DNA of 64,000 bases from positions 1 through 64,000 of the forward strand of contig DATMGH010000150.1 in the NCBI GenBank assembly GCA_035555675.1, read 5' to 3'. The notes beneath the pieces were generated by a model. The model had not been told where the DNA came from. It was given only the letters and a program-made list of their open reading frames with translations, and did not search any database. How positions within the stretch are numbered: the first letter of the stretch is position 1; the number at the start of each line of letters is the position of its first letter. The position numbers and the translations under genes were made by a program. The stretch comes from Solirubrobacter sp035555675 (GTDB lineage Bacteria; Actinomycetota; Thermoleophilia; Solirubrobacterales; Solirubrobacteraceae). Below, one piece after another: positions 1 through 8,388 of this stretch.

Positions 1-772
1 CGACCCACTCCGCGCTGCCGGCGCCGACGGGCGCGGGCAGCAGCGCGAGCGTCACCTGCGGCCCGGTGAGGGCGACGCGGCGGTAGGTCGTGGTGGAGCC
101 GTCGCGGGCGAGGCGGAGGCCGAGCGCGCCCTCCGCCGCTCCCGCCGCTCGTACGAGCTCGCCGCCGGCGCCGTCCCCGCCGGCGCTGATCCCGGCCGCG
201 GCCGACGCCTCGCCCGCGCGCTCCACCGCCTCCCACGCCCAGGGCCAGCGGCGGTCGTCGACGCTGTGCGCGACCGCGTGCTCGAGGAAGCGCCGGGCGC
301 GAGCGGCGTCCGGGAACTCCCAGCCGCGGGCGGCCTGGAGGCGGGCGCGCAGCGCGCCCTCCGCGCCGACCGTGAACGCCACCGGCCCGAGGGTCACGCC
401 CGCGCTCGGGCCGCCGCTCACGCCCGCGCTGCCGGCCGCGGTGCGGACCACCGAGACGCTCCCGTCCGACCGCAGCGTGACGGTGAGGACCCAGCGCCCG
501 CCGACCTCGACGCTGAACGCCGTGACCGACCCTTCACCCCCGGTCGTGTCCGACCGCAGCGGGCACGGTGCCAGCCCGGCCCGGCGAGCGTCCGCGCTCT
601 CGCAGACGTCGCCGCCGGCCACGCAGACCGCGTGCCGCAGCGCGCGAGCGACCGCGGCGCCGACCGCCGGCGTTCCCACCGCCGGCGGAGCGGCGAGCAG
701 CACCACCGCGACGAGGGCGATGGCGGCGAGGTAGTCGAGCGCCGCCTGGCCGGCGGTGGTTCGCGAGCGCAC
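1..772 (-). CDS. Protein with Flp/TadE-like prepilin leader, 3' end outside window
   Basis: About 257 residues are visible and the frame runs off position 1. The GTG at 772 is the first plausible start. The protein begins with a short basic stretch, then G|QAALDY followed by a hydrophobic segment (roughly residues 8-30, AIALVAVVLLAA). This resembles the Flp-pilin/TadE processing site G/xxxxEY with D replacing E, so I infer a secreted or pilus-associated protein anchored by a prepilin-type helix. The rest is Ala/Gly/Val-rich and I recognise no catalytic domain. Third codon positions are strongly GC, unlike the Arg-rich readings of the other frames. It lies downstream of nuoN on the same strand but is separated from it by a hairpin at 833-867. 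Confidence 0.55.
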   Translation of the reverse strand, partial: MRSRTTAGQAALDYLAAIALVAVVLLAAPPAVGTPAVGAAVARALRHAVCVAGGDVCESADARRAGLAPCPLRSDTTGGEGSVTAFSVEVGGRWVLTVTLRSDGSVSVVRTAAGSAGVSGGPSAGVTLGPVAFTVGAEGALRARLQAARGWEFPDAARARRFLEHAVAHSVDDRRWPWAWEAVERAGEASAAAGISAGGDGAGGELVRAAGAAEGALGLRLARDGSTTTYRRVALTGPQVTLALLPAPVGAGSAEWV

Positions 773-832
773 GACCGGTATAGGCGGGGCGGCGCAACGT
801 TCGCCCCCCGCCCGGTCTCCCGCCACGCGAGG

Positions 833-867
833 GTTGAGTTATGCACCGTGGCGGTGCACAACTCGAC
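833..867. terminator. Hairpin terminating the nuo operon
   Basis: Two 15-nt arms (833-847 and 853-867) around the 5-nt loop GTGGC form 13 Watson-Crick pairs, one G-T wobble and one mismatch. It lies 32 nt beyond the nuoN stop and before the next minus-strand gene. There is no T-run, as is common for intrinsic terminators in high-GC actinobacteria. Terminator function is inferred. Confidence 0.55.
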
Positions 868-898
868 GCTCGCGCGGCGCGGCGCCGCCGACGACGCG

Positions 899-2455
899 CT
901 AGATCAGCGAGACGATCGCGTTGCCCGCGTCACGGGCGACGTCGAACAGCGGCTGCGGGTAGAGCCCGAAGACGATCGTGACCAGTGCGCAGACGACCGC
1001 GACGAAGACGACCTCCGGCTGCCGCAGCCGCGCCCCCGCGCCCGCGCCCGGCGCGACGCCTGCGGCCCGGGCTTCGGCGTCCGCCTCGGCGGACCCGCCC
1101 GCGATCAGCGGCCGCGCGCGGCCCGCGACGAGCGGCGCCGGCGTCTCCGACGGCGCGCGCATCCAGACCGCGGCGATCACCCGCAGGTAGTACGCCAAAG
1201 AGACCGCGGAGCCGACCACGATCACGATGCCGAGCCACGCGTAGCCGTTGTCCACGGCCGCGTTGATCAGGTAGATCTTCCCGAAGAACCCGGCGGTCGC
1301 GGGGAACCCGGCGAGCGCGAGCATCGAGATCGTCATCGGCCACGCCAGCCACGGACGCGAGCGCCCGAGCCCGTACAGCGACGAGATGTCGTCCCCCACC
1401 CCGGCTTCGCGCTCGCGCGCCACGATCACCGCGAACGCGGCCAGGTTCATGACCACGTAGATCGCCAGGTAGAAGACGGTCGCCGCGACGCCGAGCCGCG
1501 TGGTGACCACGACGCCGGCGAGCATGTAGCCCGCCTGCGCGACCGACGAGTACGCCAGCAGCCGCTTCAGCGACGACTGCCCGATCGCGCCCACGTTGCC
1601 GACGACGATCGTGATCACGGCCAGCGTCGCGAACGCGGGCGCCCACGTCGTCGCCGCCGAGACCAGCGCGACGTCGAACAGCCGCAGGATCACGCCGAAC
1701 GCGGCGGCCTTGGTGGCCACCGCCATGAACCCGGTGATCGGCGTCGGCGCGCCCTCGTAGACGTCCGGCGTCCACTGGTGAAACGGCGCCACCGACGCCT
1801 TGAAGGCGAGCCCGACCATGACCAGCGCCACGCCGGTCAAGAACAGCACGTCGTCGGCGATCCGCGAACCCGCGGCCGCCAGCGCGTCGAAGCTGGTGCC
1901 GCCCGCGGCGCCGTACAAGAACGCCAGGCCGTAGAGCAGCGTCGCCGACCCGACGGAGCCGATGATCAGGTACTTCAGGCCCGACTCCAGCGACTGCTCG
2001 CGCCGCATGTGCGTCGCGCAGAGCACGTACAGCGGGATCGACAGCAGCTCGAACCCGATGAACAGCACGACGAGGTCGTTGGCCGCCACCAGCACCGCCA
2101 TGCCCAGCACGGACATCAGCAGCAGCGCGTAGTACTCGCCCTCGCCGGCCTCCTCGGAGGCCTCCGAGCGCCAGGACAGCAGCACGGCGGCCGCGGCCCC
2201 GGCCAGGAACACCAGCAGCAGCGTCAGCGTGAGGTCGTCGACCATCAGCGCCTTCGCGACGATCGCCTCGCGGATGTCCCACTGCCAGACGGCGAGCCCC
2301 GCCGTCACGGCGATCGTCAGCAGCGTCAGCACCGGCACGGCGCCCCGGCGCACTCCGCGCGACCGCGCCAGGCCCGCCAGCAGCACGATGCACGCGCCGG
2401 CGGTCAGCGCCACAAACGGCGAAAGCGCTTCCCAATTGATCGCCGGACCCTTCAT
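899..2455 (-). CDS. nuoN: NADH-quinone oxidoreductase subunit N
   Basis: 518-residue polytopic membrane protein, one of the three Mrp-antiporter-like proton-pumping subunits of complex I. The segment VAPFHQWTPDVYEGAPTPIT (about residues 225-245) is the family hallmark, and KASVAPFH holds the conserved broken-helix lysine region. The ATG at 2455 overlaps the nuoM stop by 4 nt (ATGA), so translation is probably coupled. It is the last gene of the nuo operon. The loop near residues 425-475 is long, Ala/Gly-rich and poorly conserved; its role is unknown. Confidence 0.97.
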   Translation of the reverse strand: MKGPAINWEALSPFVALTAGACIVLLAGLARSRGVRRGAVPVLTLLTIAVTAGLAVWQWDIREAIVAKALMVDDLTLTLLLVFLAGAAAAVLLSWRSEASEEAGEGEYYALLLMSVLGMAVLVAANDLVVLFIGFELLSIPLYVLCATHMRREQSLESGLKYLIIGSVGSATLLYGLAFLYGAAGGTSFDALAAAGSRIADDVLFLTGVALVMVGLAFKASVAPFHQWTPDVYEGAPTPITGFMAVATKAAAFGVILRLFDVALVSAATTWAPAFATLAVITIVVGNVGAIGQSSLKRLLAYSSVAQAGYMLAGVVVTTRLGVAATVFYLAIYVVMNLAAFAVIVAREREAGVGDDISSLYGLGRSRPWLAWPMTISMLALAGFPATAGFFGKIYLINAAVDNGYAWLGIVIVVGSAVSLAYYLRVIAAVWMRAPSETPAPLVAGRARPLIAGGSAEADAEARAAGVAPGAGAGARLRQPEVVFVAVVCALVTIVFGLYPQPLFDVARDAGNAIVSLI

Positions 2456-3915
2456 CGCGAAACCGCCTGCACCGTGGTCTTGACCGCTTCCTCACCGGAC
2501 TGCAGCGCCAGCTGCGGATACAGCGCGAACGCCAGGATCGCCAGCACCAGCGGGACGAGCACGAGCCCGTCGCGCAGCGACAGCTCGAACGATTGCACCT
2601 GCGCCCCGACGCGGTAGTGCATCGAGCGGAAGTAGAACCGCAGCGCGTAGACCGACGCCAGGATCACGCCCAGGGCGGCGACGAACGCGATGGCCTGCAC
2701 CGAGCTGAAGGTCCCGAGCAGGATCAGGAACTCGCCCGCGAAGTTCGCCGAGCCGGGCATCGCCAGCGTCGCCAGCGCGGTGATCAGGAACAGCACCGTC
2801 AGCACGGGCGCGCGGAACGCGATCCCGCCGTAGTCGCGGATGTCCTCGGACCCCTCGGCCCGCTCGGCCAGCAGCGCGATCACGAAGAACAGCGGCGCGA
2901 CCACGAGCCCGTGGTTGATCGCCTGCAGCAGCGCCCCCTGCGCGCCCTGCGCGGCGGCGTCGATGGCGAAGATCCCGAGCGTGATGAACCCGAGCTGCGC
3001 GACCGACGAGTAGCCGAGGATCAGCCGCGCGTTGGTCTGCGTGAACGCCTGCACGGACCCGTAGAGGATCGAGATCACCGCCAGCACCAAGAACCACGTG
3101 TGGAAGGACTCGACGGCGGCCGGGAACAGCGGCAGCACGAGCCGCAGGAACCCGTACGCGGCGACCTTCGACACCACGCCGGAGAAGAACGCCAGCGCCG
3201 GCAACGGCATCGTCCGGTAGGCGTCGGGCATCCAGCCGTGGAACGGGAACGACGGCATCTTGATCAGGAACGCCAGCGCGAACGTGAAGAAGATCCACTT
3301 CTGCGTGCCGGCCGGCAGCGGGTTCGCCACCAGGTCCGAGAGCACGAACGACAGGTCGTGCCCGGAGTTCGACGCGGTCAGCACCGCGGTCGCCACCGCC
3401 CCCGCCAGCATCAGCAGCGAGCCGACGAGCGTGTAGATGACCATCTTCAGCGCCGCCGGGATGCGGTTCTCGCCGCCCCACTGGCCGACCAGGAAGTAGA
3501 ACGGCACCAGCATCAGGTCGAAGAACAGGACGAACAGCGCCAGGTCCTGCGCCACGAACGCGCCCAGCACGGCGGTCTCGCCCAGCAGCAGGTGGAACGT
3601 GAACAGGCCGGGCCGGTCCGACGGCTGGCGCACCGCCAGCCACAGCATCGAGGCGAACGCGATCACCGTGGTCAGCAGCACCAGCCAGAGGCTGAGGCCG
3701 TCGACGCCGAGCTTGTACCGGATGCCGAGCGCCGGGATCCACTTGTCGTCGGTGACGAACTGCAGGCCGCCGGCGACGTCGAAGTCGGCCACCATCGCCA
3801 CGGCGTAGGCGAGCGGCACGAACGCCGCGATCAGGCCGACCCAGCGCGGATTGAACGCGGCCAGCAGGCCGCAGACGGCCGGGAAGAAGACGAGGATGGT
3901 CAGGTGCAGAGTCAT
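2452..3915 (-). CDS. nuoM: NADH-quinone oxidoreductase subunit M
   Basis: 487-residue antiporter-like membrane subunit of complex I, normal family length. Recognisable segments are KLGVDGLSLWLVLLT near the N-terminus, the FPFHGWMPDAYRTMPLPALA block, and SSVAQLGFITLG. The ATG at 3915 was chosen because it gives MTLHLTILVFFPAV and overlaps the nuoL stop by 4 nt. The much longer reading upstream in this frame is the out-of-frame shadow of nuoL. Works with NuoL and NuoN in proton translocation. Confidence 0.96.
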   Translation of the reverse strand: MTLHLTILVFFPAVCGLLAAFNPRWVGLIAAFVPLAYAVAMVADFDVAGGLQFVTDDKWIPALGIRYKLGVDGLSLWLVLLTTVIAFASMLWLAVRQPSDRPGLFTFHLLLGETAVLGAFVAQDLALFVLFFDLMLVPFYFLVGQWGGENRIPAALKMVIYTLVGSLLMLAGAVATAVLTASNSGHDLSFVLSDLVANPLPAGTQKWIFFTFALAFLIKMPSFPFHGWMPDAYRTMPLPALAFFSGVVSKVAAYGFLRLVLPLFPAAVESFHTWFLVLAVISILYGSVQAFTQTNARLILGYSSVAQLGFITLGIFAIDAAAQGAQGALLQAINHGLVVAPLFFVIALLAERAEGSEDIRDYGGIAFRAPVLTVLFLITALATLAMPGSANFAGEFLILLGTFSSVQAIAFVAALGVILASVYALRFYFRSMHYRVGAQVQSFELSLRDGLVLVPLVLAILAFALYPQLALQSGEEAVKTTVQAVSR

Positions 3916-5906
3916 GCGGAGATGAGGAAGTAGGCGCTCAGACCGGTCAGGCCGATCAGCAACAGCGCGGCGTAGTAGCGCAGGTAACCCGACTGGACGC
4001 CGCGGACGGCCGCCGACAGCGCGCGCACCAGGCCCGACGATCCGCCGACCAACAGGCCGTTGACGAACAGCCGCTCGAACGTGGTGGACGCGAACCGCCC
4101 GAGCCAGGCGGCCGGCCGTACGAGCAGCACGTCGAACGCCTCGTCGAAGTACCACTTGTTGACGAAGAACTTGTGCAGTGCGCCGAGCCGCGCCTGGTAG
4201 ACGGCGGCGGTGCCGCCCTTGCCCCAGATCGTCCAGGCGACGCCGATGCCGGAGAGGCCGATCACGGCGCCGATCACCAGCCCGATCCACTCCGAGCTCG
4301 TGCTCGGCTCCAGCGACGCGTAGTACGTCGAGTCGTGGAACGTCGGCTCGAGGAAGTGGTGCAGCTCCGACGAGACGCCCGGGACCTGCAGGAAGCCGCC
4401 GACGATCGCGAGCAGCGCGAGCGCGCCCATCGCGACCTTCATCGGCGCGGCCCGCTCGGCGATGTGGTGCTCGGGACCCGGGAAGCCGACGTCGGTGTCC
4501 TCGACCTCGCCGGTGGCCGGGTTCGTCGGCTCGGGCGCGTGGTAGAGGTGGCCGTGGGCGAGCTCGGACGCCTCCGGCGACATCGGGCCCATGAAGGCCC
4601 GGAAGATCATCCGGAACGTGTAGATCGCGGTCAGGAACGCGCCCAGGTAGCCGGCGACGCCGAGGATCGCGTGCCAACCGCCGCGCTCGAACTCGAGCGA
4701 GAGGATCTCGTCCTTGGAGAAGAAGCCGGAGAACGGCGGGATGCCCGACAGCGCGAGGCCGCCGATGACCATGCAGCCGAACGTGAACGGCATCGCCTTG
4801 CGGAAGCCGCCCATCTTGTTCAGGTCCTGGACGCCGCCCATCGCGGAGATCACCGAGCCGGCCGCCATGAAGAGCAGCGCCTTGAAGAACGCGTGCGTCA
4901 TCAGGTGGAACATGCCGGCGGCGTACGCGGCCGAGGAGACGGCCATGATCATGTAGCCGATCTGCGACATCGTCGAGTACGCGATGACGCGCTTGAGATC
5001 GGTCACGACCAGGCCGATCGTGGCGGCGATCAGCAGCGTGACGCAGCCGATGATCGCGCCGACCGCGGCGGCGTCCGGCGCGTGCTCGAACAGCGGGTGC
5101 AGCCGCGCGATCAGGTACACGCCGGCGGTCACCATCGTCGCGGCGTGGATCAGGGCGCTGACCGGGGTCGGGCCCTCCATCGCGTCCGGGAGCCAGGTGT
5201 GCAGCGGGACCTGCGCGGACTTGGCGAACGCGCCGACCAGCAGCAGGATGCAGGCGGCCACCAGCTCCGGCTGGTTGACGGTGAACGAGTGGTCGACCGC
5301 GTTGAACGCCTTCAGGAAGTCCAGCGTGCCGGTGCCCTTGAAGACGAAGAAGGCGCCGAGCACGAGGCCGACGTCGCCGATCACCTGGACGATGAACGCC
5401 TTCAGGCCGGCTGCGGTCGCGGTGGCGCGGCGGTACCAGAACGAGATCAGGAACGTCGACGCCGCGGCGACGAAGGCCCAGCCCACGATCACCAGCAGGA
5501 AGTTGCCCGCCAGGACGAGCAGCAGCATGCTGAAGACGAAGAAGTTCAGCAGGGCGAAGAAGCGCGTGTAGCCGCGGTCGCCGCCCATGTAGGCGACCGA
5601 GTAGAGATGGATCAGCGTCGAGACGCCGGCCACCACCAGGCACATCAGCACCGACAGCGGGTCGATCAGGATCGACACCTGCGCGTCGACGCCGAGCGTG
5701 TTCGCGTAGTCCCACGCGACCGACGTCACCTGCCGCCCGTCGAGCGCGTTGAGCATGCCCAGCGCGCTCAGGAACGAGAGCAGGATCGCGAGCGTGCCGA
5801 GCCATCCGTGCACGCGCGACGGCAGCGCGCGGAACGTCAGCCCGATCAGGACCGCGCCCGCCAGCGGGAAGGCCAGCACGAGCCAGGCGTACGTCGTCAG
5901 GCTCAC
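3912..5906 (-). CDS. nuoL: NADH-quinone oxidoreductase subunit L
   Basis: 664 residues, the largest membrane subunit of complex I and the distal proton-pumping unit. The segment VPLHTWLPDAMEGPTPVSAL (about residues 205-225) and the GVYLIARLHPLFE and STMSQIGYM motifs are typical of NuoL. The C-terminus carries further hydrophobic stretches consistent with the long lateral helix and final TM segment. ATGA overlaps tie it to nuoK upstream and nuoM downstream. Confidence 0.97.
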   Translation of the reverse strand: MSLTTYAWLVLAFPLAGAVLIGLTFRALPSRVHGWLGTLAILLSFLSALGMLNALDGRQVTSVAWDYANTLGVDAQVSILIDPLSVLMCLVVAGVSTLIHLYSVAYMGGDRGYTRFFALLNFFVFSMLLLVLAGNFLLVIVGWAFVAAASTFLISFWYRRATATAAGLKAFIVQVIGDVGLVLGAFFVFKGTGTLDFLKAFNAVDHSFTVNQPELVAACILLLVGAFAKSAQVPLHTWLPDAMEGPTPVSALIHAATMVTAGVYLIARLHPLFEHAPDAAAVGAIIGCVTLLIAATIGLVVTDLKRVIAYSTMSQIGYMIMAVSSAAYAAGMFHLMTHAFFKALLFMAAGSVISAMGGVQDLNKMGGFRKAMPFTFGCMVIGGLALSGIPPFSGFFSKDEILSLEFERGGWHAILGVAGYLGAFLTAIYTFRMIFRAFMGPMSPEASELAHGHLYHAPEPTNPATGEVEDTDVGFPGPEHHIAERAAPMKVAMGALALLAIVGGFLQVPGVSSELHHFLEPTFHDSTYYASLEPSTSSEWIGLVIGAVIGLSGIGVAWTIWGKGGTAAVYQARLGALHKFFVNKWYFDEAFDVLLVRPAAWLGRFASTTFERLFVNGLLVGGSSGLVRALSAAVRGVQSGYLRYYAALLLIGLTGLSAYFLISA

Positions 5907-6202
5907 CCTTGCAACTCCCTCAAGTCATCGACGTCGATCGGCAGGCGCCGGCGGTAGATGGCGACGACGAGCCCGAGCCCGACGGCGACCTCGCAGGCCG
6001 CGACGACCATCACCAGCAGCGCGAAGATCTGCCCGCCCATGTCGCCGTGCGCACGCGCGAACGCGACCAGCGCGAGGTTCGCGGCGTTGAGCATCAGCTC
6101 CAGGCAGAGCAGGATCACGAGCGGGTTGCGGCGCGTGAGCACGCCGCCGGCGCCGATGCAGAAGATCAGCGCGGAAACGACCAGGTACCAGTGGATGCCC
6201 AT
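5903..6202 (-). CDS. nuoK: NADH-quinone oxidoreductase subunit K
   Basis: 99-residue, three-helix membrane subunit of complex I, exact family length. It shows the conserved CLELMLNAANLALVAFA segment with the intramembrane glutamate, and a second acidic residue in the next helix (ACEVAVGLGLVVAIYRR). It abuts nuoJ without a gap and overlaps nuoL by 4 nt. Confidence 0.97.
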   Translation of the reverse strand: MGIHWYLVVSALIFCIGAGGVLTRRNPLVILLCLELMLNAANLALVAFARAHGDMGGQIFALLVMVVAACEVAVGLGLVVAIYRRRLPIDVDDLRELQG

Positions 6203-6820
6203 CTAGTGCTGCGCCGGTCCGCCGGCCTCGATCATCGTGCCCTCGGGCTCGTCGCCCTTGGTCAGCGGGGTTCGCAGGAACTCGGTCACGGAGACCTCGC
6301 GCGCGTCGGCCAGCCCGGAGCGGCGGCGCGCGAGGATGACCGCGCCGACGGCGGCGACCAGCAGCAGCAGCGACGCGATCTCGAACGCGACCAGGTACGT
6401 CGTCAGGAACTGCGAGCCGACCGTGGCGGGCTCGCCGAAGCCGGCCTCATACGGCGCGCCCTTGCCGTCGAGCGCTTCGACGCCGGAGCCGATCAGCGCG
6501 ATCGCCAGCTCGACGAACAGCGCCAGCGCGAACAGCACGGAGACGATCCGCAGGCCGCGGCCGCTCGGGCCGGTGAGGCCGGCCTGCATGCCGCCCACGT
6601 ACCCGACCACGAACACGTAGAGCACCATCACCGCGCCCGCGTAGACGATCACCTGCGCGGCGGCGACGAACTCCGCGCGCAGCAGCAGGAAGAGCATCGC
6701 GAGGAAGATCAGGTGGCACACGAGCGAGAGCACGCTGTAGAACGCGTCGCGCAACATGACCGTGCCCGCGGCACCGGCCACGGCCCCGACCGCCGCGATG
6801 AAGAAGAAGACCACCGACAT
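6203..6820 (-). CDS. nuoJ: NADH-quinone oxidoreductase subunit J
   Basis: 205-residue membrane subunit of complex I. The YAGAVMVLYVFVVG segment is the family signature (the pi-bulge helix region linked to coupling). The C-terminal hydrophilic tail after ILARRRSGLADAREV is typical of actinobacterial NuoJ. Only 12 nt separate its start from the nuoI stop. Confidence 0.96.
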   Translation of the reverse strand: MSVVFFFIAAVGAVAGAAGTVMLRDAFYSVLSLVCHLIFLAMLFLLLRAEFVAAAQVIVYAGAVMVLYVFVVGYVGGMQAGLTGPSGRGLRIVSVLFALALFVELAIALIGSGVEALDGKGAPYEAGFGEPATVGSQFLTTYLVAFEIASLLLLVAAVGAVILARRRSGLADAREVSVTEFLRTPLTKGDEPEGTMIEAGGPAQH

Positions 6821-6832
6821 CGGCGCGCCAGG

Positions 6833-7363
6833 CTACTCGTCCGCGTGGCGGAGCGGCGTCCGCTCCAGCGGCTCGGCGAGCAGCATCTCCTTGGTGAAGA
6901 TCAGGTCGGACCGGTTGTAGTCCGCCATCTCGTAGTCGTGGCCCATGGTGATCGCGTCGAACGGACACGCGATCTCGCAGTAGCCGCAGAAGATGCAGCG
7001 CGACAGGTTGATCTCGTACACCGCGGCGTAGCGCTCACCGGCGCTGACGCGGTTCTCCGGCGTGTTCTCGGCCGCCACCACGCGGATGCAGTCGGCCGGG
7101 CAGGCGGCCGCGCACAGCGAGCAGCCGACGCACTTCTCCAGCCCCGTGTCCTCGAACCGGTGCAGCTTGTGCCGGCCGCGGAAGCGCGGGTAGACCGGCG
7201 TCTTCTCCTCCGGGTAGCTGATCGTGGTCGGCCCTTCGACCATCCGCCCGAAGGTCATCTTGAGGCCCTTCAACGTGGCCGCGAACGCGCGGTAGGTCCC
7301 AGCGGCCGCGTTGTCACGCGGCCCGCGGATCACCTCGACGACGTCGCCGGGGTCGTAAGGCAT
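6833..7363 (-). CDS. nuoI: NADH-quinone oxidoreductase subunit I, two [4Fe-4S] clusters
   Basis: 176 residues. Two ferredoxin-type motifs are visible, CVGCSLCAAACP (about 78-89) and CIFCGYCEIACP (about 122-134), which bind clusters N6a and N6b that carry electrons towards NuoB. The ATG at 7363 shares one base with the nuoH stop (TAATG). The long extension of this frame upstream is the nuoH shadow. A peripheral-arm subunit anchored near the membrane. Confidence 0.97.
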   Translation of the reverse strand: MPYDPGDVVEVIRGPRDNAAAGTYRAFAATLKGLKMTFGRMVEGPTTISYPEEKTPVYPRFRGRHKLHRFEDTGLEKCVGCSLCAAACPADCIRVVAAENTPENRVSAGERYAAVYEINLSRCIFCGYCEIACPFDAITMGHDYEMADYNRSDLIFTKEMLLAEPLERTPLRHADE

Positions 7364-8388
7364 TAGTCGAGCACCACCACGAGGATCGCTGTCACAAGTG
7401 CGTTGAGGGTCGCCAGCGGAAGCAGGATCTTCCAGCCGAACGACATCAGCTGGTCGTAGCGCAGACGCGGGAGCGTCGCGCGGACCCAGATGAAGAAGAA
7501 GACGAACGCGAGCATCTTCACGATCACGACGATCGGCTCGATCCAGTGCGGCTGATCCCAGAACGGGATGTCCCAGCCGCCCCAGAAGAGCGTCGCCAGC
7601 AGACCGGAGACGACGACGACGTTCAGGTACTCGGCGGCGAAGAACGCGGCGAAGCGGCCGCCGCCGTACTCGGTGTTGTAGCCGCCGACCAGCTCGGCGT
7701 CGGCCTCGGCGAGGTCGAACGGCGCGCGGTTGGTCTCGGCGAAGCCGGCCACCATGAAGATCAAAAAGCCGACGAGCTGCGGGCCGACCATCCAGAAGTG
7801 CGTCTGCTGCCAGTTGACGATGTCGACCAGCGACAGTGAGCCGACCATCATCACGACGCCCAGCAGCGACAGGCCCTGGGCGACCTCGTAGGAGATCAGC
7901 TGCGCGGCCGCGCGCATCGAGCCCAGGAACGAGTACTTCGAGCCTGACGCCCAGCCGCCCAGCATCAGGCCGTAGAACGCGATGCCGCCGAACGCGAACG
8001 CGTACAGGATCCCGATCGACGGGTCGACGCCGTAGAGGCCGGTCTTGGTCCCGAAGATGTCGACCGTGTCCGAGAACGGGATGATCGCGATCGTCGCCGC
8101 CGCGGTGACCATCGAGATCACGGGCGCGATCGCGAACAGCCAGCCGTTGGACGTGCGCGGGCGGAACTGCTCCTTGAACAGCAGCTTGCCGATGTCGGCG
8201 ATCGGCTGCAGCGCGCCGAACGGGCCGACGCGGTTCGGGCCGTACCGGTGCTGGAAGCGGCCCAGCACCTTGCGGTCGGCGATCAGCGCGATCGGGACGA
8301 GGTTGAAGACGACGAAGAAGATCGCGATCGACTTCAGGATCTGCATCCACCACGGCTCGAAGTAGCCGATCTCGGCCAGGAGCGTCAT
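7363..8388 (-). CDS. nuoH: NADH-quinone oxidoreductase subunit H
   Basis: 341-residue membrane subunit that forms part of the quinone chamber at the junction of the two arms. It shows RYGPNRVGPFGALQPIADIG near residues 50-70 and the conserved acidic loop ETNRAPFDLAEADAELVGGY. Overlaps nuoG by 4 nt (ATGA). Confidence 0.97.
   Translation of the reverse strand: MTLLAEIGYFEPWWMQILKSIAIFFVVFNLVPIALIADRKVLGRFQHRYGPNRVGPFGALQPIADIGKLLFKEQFRPRTSNGWLFAIAPVISMVTAAATIAIIPFSDTVDIFGTKTGLYGVDPSIGILYAFAFGGIAFYGLMLGGWASGSKYSFLGSMRAAAQLISYEVAQGLSLLGVVMMVGSLSLVDIVNWQQTHFWMVGPQLVGFLIFMVAGFAETNRAPFDLAEADAELVGGYNTEYGGGRFAAFFAAEYLNVVVVSGLLATLFWGGWDIPFWDQPHWIEPIVVIVKMLAFVFFFIWVRATLPRLRYDQLMSFGWKILLPLATLNALVTAILVVVLD

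Noticed and set aside
2593..5957. Very long plus-strand open readings opposite nuoL, nuoM and nuoN
   Set aside because: They are antisense shadows of real nuo genes, rich in His, Arg, Gln and Asp, with no known domain.
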